Notes under the pieces: model-generated
What the model was told of the DNA's origin: nothing
The model's input: only the letters and a program-made list of their open reading frames with translations
Database searches by the model: none
Translations under genes and position numbers: made by a program
In this document: piece by piece, positions 41,971-49,173 of the stretch
Layout: every line of letters starts with the position of its first letter
Numbering within the stretch: the first letter of the stretch is position 1
NCBI RefSeq assembly: GCF_000196875.2
Contig: NC_014532.2
Coordinates: 2,666,001 to 2,730,000, forward strand
Length of the DNA stretch: 64,000 bases
Source: Halomonas elongata DSM 2581
GTDB lineage: Bacteria; Pseudomonadota; Gammaproteobacteria; Pseudomonadales; Halomonadaceae
Direction of reading: 5' to 3'

Positions 41971-42248
41971 GAGCGTTTCCCCCGCGCATCGCGGCGAAGA
42001 TGGGGATAAACCGCATTGCGCCATCGCCACTGGAGAACGCACACGGCCACGCCAGCTCCACCGACGAACAAGGTTCGGACGGCCTCGCCATCGCCGGTCA
42101 ATGCATTCCAGATCATGTCAGGCAGTCCAGGGAGCAGGGCCACGAATAGCGTGACTCCCATGACCAGCAACAGGCCAGAAAACACCAGGTCCCACCCACG
42201 TTGAATGCGTGCCCAACGGGCGCGCCAGATACCCTTTTTCCCCTCCAT
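41967..42248 (-). CDS. Small two-helix membrane protein of the mating-pair cluster
   Basis: The ATG at 42248 gives 93 residues. A basic N-terminus (MEGKKGIWRARWARIQRGWD) leads into a hydrophobic helix LVFSGLLLVMGVTLFVALLP, and a second one, TLFVGGAGVAVCVLQW, is followed by a basic tail. No family is recognised. It is 4 bp downstream of the VirB6-like gene and coupled to the next small gene, so a role in the transfer apparatus is plausible but unproven. The longer frame to 42383 lacks support. Confidence 0.55.
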   Translation of the reverse strand: MEGKKGIWRARWARIQRGWDLVFSGLLLVMGVTLFVALLPGLPDMIWNALTGDGEAVRTLFVGGAGVAVCVLQWRWRNAVYPHLRRDARGKRS

Positions 42249-42252
42249 GCCG

Positions 42253-43257
42253 TTATCCTCCCGTGATGGTGTTCGCACCGAAGCGTTTCTGGTATGCCCG
42301 ATGGGCAGCTTTGCCGGCCTTGTAGGCGCCTTTGGCAGGGGCAGCAGCAGCACTTCCCGCCAGACGGGCGTCATGGCTAACACGGCGAGCCTGACGACGC
42401 ATCGTGGTAGGCCGCATGGAGCTCATCGCAGACGACAACGCTCCCTGCGTTGCCAGGGCGACCCCACCGCCTAGACCTGACGCGATGGCCGGTACCTGTT
42501 TGATGACCAGGCCGGCGAGGAAAAAAAATGCGCACAGATATGCGGCTGAGGTCATGCTGGTCATATCGCTGGTAGACGACTCAACCAGGGTCATGAATGC
42601 CTCACTGGTGTCGACAGCCATCCGGCCAATAGATGAACCCAGGATCAGGATCATGCCGAAATTCATGACCTGGGCCAGCCAGGCCTCGAAAAATTTCTGA
42701 GTTGCATTGAACAGCAGGCCGATGATGAACAACGGCCCGACAGCGAGCAGGCCAGCCGTCACAATTTTGCTGGCTAGGATCAAGAATGCCACGATGACGG
42801 TGACGGCGGCACCAAATACCATAATCAGGGCGCCGACCAGGTACATGCCAAAGTCCCCATCGAGGACCCCGGCTTCCTCCCATGCTTCATCTGCCAGCCC
42901 CAGTACGCGGGAGAATAGCTGATCCAGGAGCTGGGCAGATCCCCCATCGGTGCCAGTCACAACAGCAGCGACGGTCCCCGGACCTTGGGCCAACATATCC
43001 ACGACGACATCCATATAGGTGCCGACAGTCAGGCCCAGGGCCATGATAAAGCCGATGCGTAGAATCCGAAAAACCCCTTCCTGTAGGGGCTCAGCGACCT
43101 TGCCGAACATCATTGCGTAGCCCCAGATGGCGATCCAAATGATCAACATGGAGGTGAAAATGGGGCTGAGGAAGGCGATCAAATCACCTACGGTGCTGTA
43201 GACATAGCCGTCCAGTGTATTGTCTACAATCCGAAAAATGCCCTCGAACACATTCAT
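42253..43257 (-). CDS. virB6: Type IV secretion inner-membrane protein VirB6
   Basis: This 334-residue polytopic protein has at least five spans (SPIFTSMLIIWIAIWGYAM, RILRIGFIMALGLTVGTY, MYLVGALIMVFGAAVTVIVA, TAGLLAVGPLFIIGLLF, LCAFFFLAGLVIKQVPAIA) and an Ala/Arg-rich C-terminal tail, the pattern of VirB6/TrbL. It would form the inner-membrane channel. It follows eexN and virB5, the order known in plasmid transfer operons, but the remaining virB genes and virD4 are missing from the island. Confidence 0.85.
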   Translation of the reverse strand: MNVFEGIFRIVDNTLDGYVYSTVGDLIAFLSPIFTSMLIIWIAIWGYAMMFGKVAEPLQEGVFRILRIGFIMALGLTVGTYMDVVVDMLAQGPGTVAAVVTGTDGGSAQLLDQLFSRVLGLADEAWEEAGVLDGDFGMYLVGALIMVFGAAVTVIVAFLILASKIVTAGLLAVGPLFIIGLLFNATQKFFEAWLAQVMNFGMILILGSSIGRMAVDTSEAFMTLVESSTSDMTSMTSAAYLCAFFFLAGLVIKQVPAIASGLGGGVALATQGALSSAMSSMRPTTMRRQARRVSHDARLAGSAAAAPAKGAYKAGKAAHRAYQKRFGANTITGG

Positions 43258-43259
43258 GG

Positions 43260-43544
43260 CTAATCCTCCCCGTCTTCCAGGGTCGACAGATCGAGTTCAA
43301 ATTCCTCGCCGCTACTCAGCAACTTCATCGCCTGCCGAGCGTTAATGCAGTTGGAATCGTCTTTCAGTTCGCCTGGATTATTACCGCATTTTTCCAGCAT
43401 CACTTGACGCTCGGCGTCATGCGCTTTGTACCAGTCCACGGGCTTGATTGTTCCGGTATCCGGGGTGTCGTCGAAGCACCCGGTCAACGCGACGCTGACC
43501 AGGGCCACAGCGGCAAAATTTCGTGCGCACGAAAAACCCATCAT
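43260..43544 (-). CDS. EexN/TrbK-type entry-exclusion lipoprotein
   Basis: The start MMGFSCARNFAAVALVSVAL then TGC (43544 or 43541, GGAG upstream) is a lipoprotein signal with lipobox LTGC. The mature part has VDWYKAHDAERQVMLEKCGN then NPGELKDDSNCINARQAM, the EexN pattern of conserved Cys and the Val-x-Tyr segment. Such proteins stop redundant conjugation into cells already carrying the element. A palindrome operator lies within codons 3-8 (FSCARN). The frame up to 43826 is rejected as it overlaps virB5. Confidence 0.8.
   Translation of the reverse strand: MMGFSCARNFAAVALVSVALTGCFDDTPDTGTIKPVDWYKAHDAERQVMLEKCGNNPGELKDDSNCINARQAMKLLSSGEEFELDLSTLEDGED
43518..43535. promoter_or_regulatory. Palindrome copy 3 inside the eexN signal-peptide codons
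   Basis: The plus strand reads ATTTCGTGCGCACGAAAA, one base from the perfect palindrome. On the minus strand it encodes FSCARN immediately after the start codon. Confidence 0.6.
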
Positions 43545-43552
43545 TTGTCTCC

Positions 43553-44206
43553 TTACCATTTTAGCTCGAACGGCTCGCCCGAGTTCTGGATACGCATTTG
43601 CCGTGCTCGTCGTTGCTGAACGGCCTGGTTGGCCGTAGCCACGGAGCGCAGCATGGTCAGCTTGGCCATCTCGTTTTGCAGCAGCACTTCCTCGGCGCCA
43701 ATGCGTGCCTGAAGGTCCAGAATGTCCTTCTGGTCCGGGCTGTTGTTGACCTGGGCCACCAGGCCGGTCAGCTCGCTGAAGCGTTCCTGGGCCTGTTCCA
43801 GGCTTTTTTGGGACTGAGCCAGCCACTCGGCCGCATGATTGTTGCCGGCGTCGTAAAGCTCGCCAGCATCACCCGACAAGCCGAGATCGCCGCTACCTTG
43901 AATGCCGTAGCGGTTCAGGACGTCTTCCGGGTCGACCTTCACTGTTCGGTCGTAAACGGAATCAATGACATTCGCCAGGCCGCGAGACCCGCTCATGTTG
44001 TCCAGTTGCCGGTTAGCCGTCGCGAGTTGGCGTTTCATCTTGTCGATTTGGTTCAGCATGTGCTGGACCTGTGCAATCGACTGAGTCAGGTTCGACACAT
44101 CGATGACCGGAATCCCGCCGGCCATCATCGGCTGGGACAGGCCGATGGAGGTCGCCAGGGCCAAACCGGCGACCATTTTTCGTGCGCACGAAAAATTTAT
44201 GTTCAT
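43553..44206 (-). CDS. virB5: Type IV secretion pilus-tip protein VirB5
   Basis: This 217-residue protein starts MNINFSCARKMVAGLALATS, a Sec signal with cleavage near AGG. The mature protein is almost all helical: IPVIDVSNLTQSIAQVQHML, NQIDKMKRQLATANRQLDNM, and a long C-terminal coiled region. This is the VirB5/TrbJ type (minor pilus tip component). The palindrome operator forms codons 5-10 (FSCARK). It is the first of three mating-pair genes; downstream are eexN and virB6. Confidence 0.85.
   Translation of the reverse strand: MNINFSCARKMVAGLALATSIGLSQPMMAGGIPVIDVSNLTQSIAQVQHMLNQIDKMKRQLATANRQLDNMSGSRGLANVIDSVYDRTVKVDPEDVLNRYGIQGSGDLGLSGDAGELYDAGNNHAAEWLAQSQKSLEQAQERFSELTGLVAQVNNSPDQKDILDLQARIGAEEVLLQNEMAKLTMLRSVATANQAVQQRRARQMRIQNSGEPFELKW
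44176..44195. promoter_or_regulatory. Palindrome copy 4, inside the virB5 signal-peptide codons
   Basis: The perfect 20-bp palindrome (five T, CGTGCGCACG, five A) lies 11 bases inside virB5. Binding by a repressor here would block transcription or initiation just past the start. Confidence 0.65.
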
Positions 44207-44217
44207 GATTCGGTCTC

Positions 44218-44511
44218 CTAGTGGTGCGCGGGCTTGTCTCGCAGGCGGCTACGTTTCCGCTGGAGCGTCAGCGCCCTTTTCTCATACTGCAATGATTTCG
44301 TATCAATGGATTCCATTACCTCGGTCAGTTCCTCGACGCAGGTTGTGAAATCCTTGGGGGGCAGGATGGCTCCCTCATCCAGGTAGTCGCGAGCATGACT
44401 AGCGATGGCTATCAGCGTTCTGATCTCGTTATCAAGATAGAGACGCTCGACTTCCTGGTCCCGCACCAATCGGGAAAGGTCGTTGTCTGTGATACACTCT
44501 TAATTAGCCAT
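44218..44511 (-). pseudogene. Small gene of the transfer cluster with a TAA at codon 4
   Basis: An ideal ribosome site (AGGAGG, five bases upstream) precedes ATG GCT AAT TAA; the frame then continues without another stop to 44218 (ECITDNDLSRLVRDQEVERL, later ARDYLDEGAILPPKDFT). Without the stop the protein would have 97 residues. The open part starts only at TTG 44469 or GTG 44466, which lack ribosome sites. I know no family. Either a single nonsense change has disabled the gene, or it is read at low level by readthrough or reinitiation. Confidence 0.55.
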
Positions 44512-44590
44512 AATTGCCTCCTGGTCAGGCAGTTGTGGTTAGGTGCGGTTGCCGGGGCCGTCATCCCCGTTGCCGCGCCGTCTCATCTCG

Positions 44591-45262
44591 TCATTGCTCA
44601 TGGTCGAGTCCCTTCAATGTTTCGCGCATCGCCTCCACCGCAGCGGTGCCAACTAGATCACTCCCGTAACGCCTGGCGATGAGGTCGGCTTGCTGCTGGC
44701 CCAAAAGCTCCGCCAACTCTGCTCGTGTCAGACCCGAACTTTTTTTATCTGTAGTCTTCTCTGTAGTCATCTCTGTAATAGTTCCAACCTTTGGTCGCAC
44801 CAAGGGCATCCTACAAAGAGAATCAAGGTTCTCCGTAAGGGAGCTTCTAGATTCTCCCTTTGGGAGAGTCTGGGAAATCCCAGAACCCTCAGGCCCATTA
44901 TCATCCAGTGCCTCAGCTAAAAGCTGGGCGAGGCGGTCACAATTGATCCGATACCATGTCCTTGCCGGAACACCTCTGCGATCTTCTTCCAACACGCCAA
45001 TAGCCGATAGTGAGCGGCGCGCTGACACCTGCTGTTTTGGTGATAACCCAGTCTCGGATTCCCAGCTGTCCTCATTCCCAGACTGACTCTTATAAAACCA
45101 TCCATTGCGTTTCTGGACAGTGGGGGTTCTCGTCCAAAAAAACGCTTGACTGAGAAAAACGGCCCCGGTTACCGTCACTCCTGGAAGGAGAGTAAAAACA
45201 GCATGATACGCAACAGTACGCCCCAGCAACGCCGGCAATAGGGATGCATCTATCGCTGCCAT
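44591..45262 (-). CDS. Plasmid/phage-type replication-associated winged-helix protein
   Basis: The ATG at 45262 (224 residues) begins MAAIDASLLPALLGRTVAYH, followed by VTGAVFLSQAFFWTRTPTVQ and KQQVSARRSLSAIGVLEEDR, the winged-helix pattern of DnaD/replication-O-like proteins where a Trp-rich helix meets SARRxLxxxGxLEExR. The C-terminus is variable and ends in a helical region (LTRAELAELLGQQQADLIAR). It could start or regulate replication of an excised circle. A frame open to 45358 is not supported. No origin repeats are evident nearby. Confidence 0.65.
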   Translation of the reverse strand: MAAIDASLLPALLGRTVAYHAVFTLLPGVTVTGAVFLSQAFFWTRTPTVQKRNGWFYKSQSGNEDSWESETGLSPKQQVSARRSLSAIGVLEEDRRGVPARTWYRINCDRLAQLLAEALDDNGPEGSGISQTLPKGESRSSLTENLDSLCRMPLVRPKVGTITEMTTEKTTDKKSSGLTRAELAELLGQQQADLIARRYGSDLVGTAAVEAMRETLKGLDHEQ

Positions 45263-45308
45263 GGCATACCTCGTCCCATGTCGATGACAGTATCGTCCAT
45301 AGTGGCCC

Positions 45309-45521
45309 TCAAGATTCGTCAATAAGCTCAGCAACGTCACTTGCGCGGAAATAAACACGCCTTCCCACCTTCCGCTTGGCGGAATTCCATTTCACAGCGA
45401 ACTCAGATTGACTACTCAAAGCTATTCGGAGACCATCTGGACTACGCTTAAGCAATTCAGATAGTTCGACCAAAGAGAGCAACGGTCCGTAACGCTCGAG
45501 AAGTTGTTCTTCGGTAGTCAT
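45309..45521 (-). CDS. Small helix-turn-helix (MerR/excisionase-like) DNA-binding protein
   Basis: The ATG at 45521 has a perfect AGGAGG six bases upstream (70 residues). Two helices (LLSLVELSELLKRSPDGLRI) and GRRVYFRASDVAELID form a winged-helix of the excisionase or plasmid helper type. It may be the island's excisionase or the regulator that binds the palindromes. It is divergent from the gene at 45604, with a possible operator between them. The frame to 45650 overlaps that gene and is rejected. Confidence 0.72.
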   Translation of the reverse strand: MTTEEQLLERYGPLLSLVELSELLKRSPDGLRIALSSQSEFAVKWNSAKRKVGRRVYFRASDVAELIDES

Positions 45522-45532
45522 CAGCTTCCTCC

Positions 45533-45581
45533 TGGTTACCACGTCTCGAGTTTCTAATGATACGATAGGCTTCGGTAACCA
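45533..45581. promoter_or_regulatory. Divergent promoter with separated inverted repeat
   Basis: Arms TGGTTACC (45533-45540) and GGTAACCA (45574-45581) lie 33 bp apart between two divergent genes. This could be an operator for the small HTH protein. Confidence 0.4.
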
Positions 45582-45603
45582 CCATTTAACGAAAGGTTTC
45601 ACC

Positions 45604-46452
45604 ATGGATAAAGGCATAAAAACCTCGAGTTTCACGCAAAAGGAAACCAAGCCGTGCCGAAACCGTGGGCGTCCACAACGCCATGAGTGCGAGAGAATGA
45701 AGACAATCGCTTGGTACCACTTCTTGGCAGGAGAAATGAGCCCCAGAGAAATGTGCGAGTGCTGGCTACCATTGAGCGACCTTGATCAAGCCACGATATA
45801 TCGATATCGACGTGGAGATATCTCACCAGGGCAAGACATTCTGGAAGCGGAGGACGAAATATTCCAAGCAGCACGACACGTGTACAACATCGGGCCACTC
45901 GAAATGCCACTATGGGACGCCCTGTGGGGTAGTATTACACCATCTGACTTTCGGCTGGCTGATCGCATGATGCCAAGCGGGGACTGGCCAAAAGAAGATA
46001 CATTAAGTAAAATTTTCTTTGACGACGTAACCCTCGCACGAGTCATCAGCTTTCAAAATACATACCTCTTTGGGCGCTCCAAAAGCCATTCTCCTGGATT
46101 AGAAACGCTTATTGCTTCAATACGAGTGTGCCGTTCCTGGATATTACAGGGAGAAGGTAACTCCGCTGCTTTACGAGTGCTCATGGAGGGCTGCATGTCA
46201 CTACCTGACACGCGGGAACTGCTGAAGCGTCATGGATTGATAAGACCGCTCCAGAACTGGATTTCTTCCCAATTCAGAGCACCTAAGTCTTCGAAACAAG
46301 GTTTTTCTTATTGGGCACCATGGATGAGCGACGATGAAGAATTTATGCAGCAATTGGTGATCGCAGATGAGCGAAAGCTTCAGGTCAAGAATACTCTTTT
46401 ACAAGACTTATTCTCATACGATACATCGAGACTAGGTCAGGATGAATTTTAA
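45604..46452 (+). CDS. Hypothetical island protein, unknown family
   Basis: This 282-residue protein is the only plus-strand gene in the island. It has an AAAGG ribosome site. The N-terminus is charged (KPCRNRGRPQRHECERMKTI) and then WYHFLAGEMSPREMCECWLP and DLDQATIYRYRRGDISPGQD, which look like a helix-turn-helix start. The rest has no motif I know. Divergence from the HTH gene suggests a linked control function. The A+T-rich 46453-46672 stretch after it holds no gene. Confidence 0.6.
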   Translation: MDKGIKTSSFTQKETKPCRNRGRPQRHECERMKTIAWYHFLAGEMSPREMCECWLPLSDLDQATIYRYRRGDISPGQDILEAEDEIFQAARHVYNIGPLEMPLWDALWGSITPSDFRLADRMMPSGDWPKEDTLSKIFFDDVTLARVISFQNTYLFGRSKSHSPGLETLIASIRVCRSWILQGEGNSAALRVLMEGCMSLPDTRELLKRHGLIRPLQNWISSQFRAPKSSKQGFSYWAPWMSDDEEFMQQLVIADERKLQVKNTLLQDLFSYDTSRLGQDEF

Positions 46453-46672
46453 ACACCTAGCAATAAAATACTAATATAAACAAAAATATGACTCCAGCGC
46501 CCTAATAAAAAACACCAATATCATGCATCAAGACTACCAATCCTTATCAAAACATCAAAAAAACCTTTGTTAAATTTATATATGGCTTTTGTCCATTCAC
46601 AGGTTCAATTTGTTCACACAACCCATCAATTTTTCTGTCGCCATAAATTAAAAAAAGCATTATTTTTGGTTC

Positions 46673-47731
46673 CTATCCAGTAATATTATCCAATTTCCCA
46701 ACCAAATCTTCCGCCCTTAGATGTGTATACCGCCGCAGCATCTGCATGGACTTGTGACCACTGATCGTGGCGACCTCCTGATCGGATAGCCCCGCCTCCA
46801 CCAGCCGGCTGACGGCTTCATGACGTAGGTCATGAAAGCGAAAGTCATCGAGCCCAGCCTGCTTCTTTGCTTGGTTCCAGAGCTTGGTGTAGGCATAGGG
46901 GCCGCGCTTGCCGTCCTTTCCAGGTTCGCCGAAGAACACCAGGTCGCAGTCGAATGGCCGCACGGGGTTGTTGAGCGCCTGCTTGAACACTTCCGTGGCA
47001 GCCTGAGTCAGCGGCACCAAGCGAGCTTCGTTGTTCTTGGTGTCCGTGAGGCGCACCACGCGGCGCTTCACGTCGACCTGGGAGCGAGTGAGGGTCAGGA
47101 TCTCTGAGGAGCGCATGCCCGTCTCCAGGGCGATTCTGGCGATCCAGGCCAGCATGGGGTTGCTGTGCTGCCGGAGCACGGCGAACAGGCGCTTCTCCTC
47201 GTCGGCGCTCAGGCGCCGGTCGCGCCCTTCTCCAGGGCTGGGTTTGCGGATGTTTTGGACGGGGTTGTAGGTCAGGCCCAGACCCCATTCCTGGATGGCC
47301 ACAGTATAGAGATGGCCAAGCAGAGCGAGCTCCAGCCGCACGGTATTGGCGCTGATGGGCTGCCCCCGGCGCCCCAGGCTGTTGAGCCGCGTGTCACGGA
47401 AGTTGGCGATCAACTCCGGCGTCAGGGCCGCGAGGGAATACTTGCCCAGGTGCTCAATCAGCGTATTGGCCTTGTGGCGTTCGCTCTTCTGGGTGCTGGG
47501 CTTCTTGGTAGGGGTAACGTCCGCTAGGTAGCGCTTGAGCGCGGCCTCGAGCGTCATGCGCTCCGAGGCACTGCGCTGGATATAGACGCCACGCACCATT
47601 TCATCTTCGGTGCGGCGTGCCCAGTCCTGGGCGTCGCGCTTGGTGCGGAAGGTCTTGGCGGTGGTGGGCCAGCCGGTCTTGCGGATGACGGCTTTCCAGC
47701 TACCAGAAGGGGTCTTGACGATGGTGGCCAT
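46673..47731 (-). CDS. int: Tyrosine recombinase (island integrase)
   Basis: This 352-residue integrase has a SAM-like N-terminal DNA-binding part and the complete catalytic set: RIALETGMRSSEILTLT (Arg), FHDLRHEAVSRLVEAG (HxxR), TISGHKS (His) and MLRRYTHL (Tyr nucleophile). It lies 97 bp from the tRNA-Ile2 3' end and reads into the island, as expected for site-specific integration in tRNA genes. It should catalyse integration and excision at the two tRNA-derived att sites. Confidence 0.95.
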   Translation of the reverse strand: MATIVKTPSGSWKAVIRKTGWPTTAKTFRTKRDAQDWARRTEDEMVRGVYIQRSASERMTLEAALKRYLADVTPTKKPSTQKSERHKANTLIEHLGKYSLAALTPELIANFRDTRLNSLGRRGQPISANTVRLELALLGHLYTVAIQEWGLGLTYNPVQNIRKPSPGEGRDRRLSADEEKRLFAVLRQHSNPMLAWIARIALETGMRSSEILTLTRSQVDVKRRVVRLTDTKNNEARLVPLTQAATEVFKQALNNPVRPFDCDLVFFGEPGKDGKRGPYAYTKLWNQAKKQAGLDDFRFHDLRHEAVSRLVEAGLSDQEVATISGHKSMQMLRRYTHLRAEDLVGKLDNITG

Positions 47732-47828
47732 GAAAATCTCCAGGGGACTGAAGAATCGGTACTGTACCGAAACTGTACCCTTGGACTATGGGACTCACCA
47801 GAGAGAATTCGTAAAATGCTGATTTTAT

Positions 47829-47905
<77 letters not shown>

Positions 47906-47962
47906 GCATCAGCGGTGACGCATGATATCGAAAGCCGCCGGCCGAGGCCAGCGGCGATTCGT

Positions 47963-49000
47963 TCAAACGAGGCCGAGGATGGTGTAGGGAGCTTCGCAGG
48001 CGTGGCGCTCGTCGCGTTCATCGACGCTGCCGAGTTCCATGTTGCGGTCGTTGTCGTAGGCCACGAACAGGCGCTCACGATCGAGTACCGCCAGGCCTTC
48101 GGCCTTGTGTTCGAACTCCAGCGGCGCGCCGTCGGGCGTGGTCACCATTTCGGGCGCCCGGCCCTCGCGGAAGTCATCGAGTTCCACCACCCACAGATAG
48201 CCGCCGATGCGCTCCTCGCCCGCTTCCTCGGTCTCGAAGCTGGTCAGCAGGTAAAGCCGCGCGTGATAGGGATCGTACTCCAGGCTGGAGAGGCCACACG
48301 CGAAGCGCACGCCATCATGCTGGTCGGGATCGAACTGGTAATGCTCGCGTACCGCATCGATGAACTCGATGTTGCCCTGATCGTTGATCTGATAATGGGC
48401 GCCCACCAGGCGGCTCACGTATTCGAAATCGTCATGGGCATTGCCCTGCTCGCGCACGCCGAACAACAGCAGGCCGTCGCCTCGTTCGCCCGGCACCGCG
48501 GCGAGCCCCTCGATCTTGTAATACGGATGACCGATGGCGCCATTCAGCTTGCGGCGCAGCTCCAGCGACCCTTCCACGCCATCGCGTGGGTCCGGATCCA
48601 CGACCTGCACCTCATCGGGGCGCCCCAAGGGCCAGATCAGCAGGTGATTGTAATCGTTGAGATCGTTGGTCACCGCATCGATGCGATCGAAACCGGTGGT
48701 GGCCAGCACATGGCGGCCGTCGGTAGTCAGCGCCAGATCCTCGTACTTCACGGCCTGCCTGAGCCGTTCGGTGGTCAGGTACTCGAGCCGGGAGTCATCG
48801 GGGCCATCGGCGTTCAGCGACAGGGCGAAGATGGCGGAACGCCCTTCCCCGGGAATCGGCTTGTCGCTGGCCAGCAGCAGCCGCGAGCCGTCATAGAGCA
48901 CGGCAGATACCTCGGCGTTGACCAGCTTGCCCGCCTCGTCACGCAAGCCGGCGGGGAAACAGTGAATGGTGCCTTGCTGTTGAATGCGGGCGTGCGTCAT
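47963..49000 (-). CDS. Conserved hypothetical protein, beta-propeller-like
   Basis: This 345-residue protein has a GGAGG ribosome site and no signal peptide. Repeated strand pairs ending in LYDGSRLLLAS, TTDGRHVLAT, and DPYHARLYLLTSF suggest a six- or seven-bladed propeller of the SdiA-regulated/phytase-like type. KIEGLAAVPGERGDGLLLFG and HKAEGLAVLDRERLFVAYDN are two similar blades. I cannot assign a function. It is the first host gene beyond the tRNA and is divergent from the iron receptor. Confidence 0.6.
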   Translation of the reverse strand: MTHARIQQQGTIHCFPAGLRDEAGKLVNAEVSAVLYDGSRLLLASDKPIPGEGRSAIFALSLNADGPDDSRLEYLTTERLRQAVKYEDLALTTDGRHVLATTGFDRIDAVTNDLNDYNHLLIWPLGRPDEVQVVDPDPRDGVEGSLELRRKLNGAIGHPYYKIEGLAAVPGERGDGLLLFGVREQGNAHDDFEYVSRLVGAHYQINDQGNIEFIDAVREHYQFDPDQHDGVRFACGLSSLEYDPYHARLYLLTSFETEEAGEERIGGYLWVVELDDFREGRAPEMVTTPDGAPLEFEHKAEGLAVLDRERLFVAYDNDRNMELGSVDERDERHACEAPYTILGLV

Positions 49001-49076
49001 GCGGCCTCCTGGCGAACATAGTGAATCCTCAGTCGCCTACGAGGCCCAAAGGTGCAAAAAGTTCCCCGACCCGCCG

Positions 49077-49093
49077 TTGATAATGCTTATCAA
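49077..49093. promoter_or_regulatory. Fur-box-like palindrome upstream of a TonB-dependent receptor
   Basis: TTGATAATGCTTATCAA is a perfect palindrome around TGC (arms TTGATAA/TTATCAA) and close to the Fur consensus GATAATGATAATC. It lies 81 bp before the receptor start and 77 bp from the divergent gene. Confidence 0.7.
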
Positions 49094-49173
49094 AGTCATG
49101 TTCATTCATTATAATCCCGCCCGTCCCGAAACATTCCGTTCCGTTCTGCTCAACACAAATTACAAGGCACGAC

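Noticed and set aside
22000..47000. A CRISPR array anywhere in the island
   Set aside because: No regularly spaced identical short repeats were seen; the only repeats are attC sites, leaders and the transfer palindromes.
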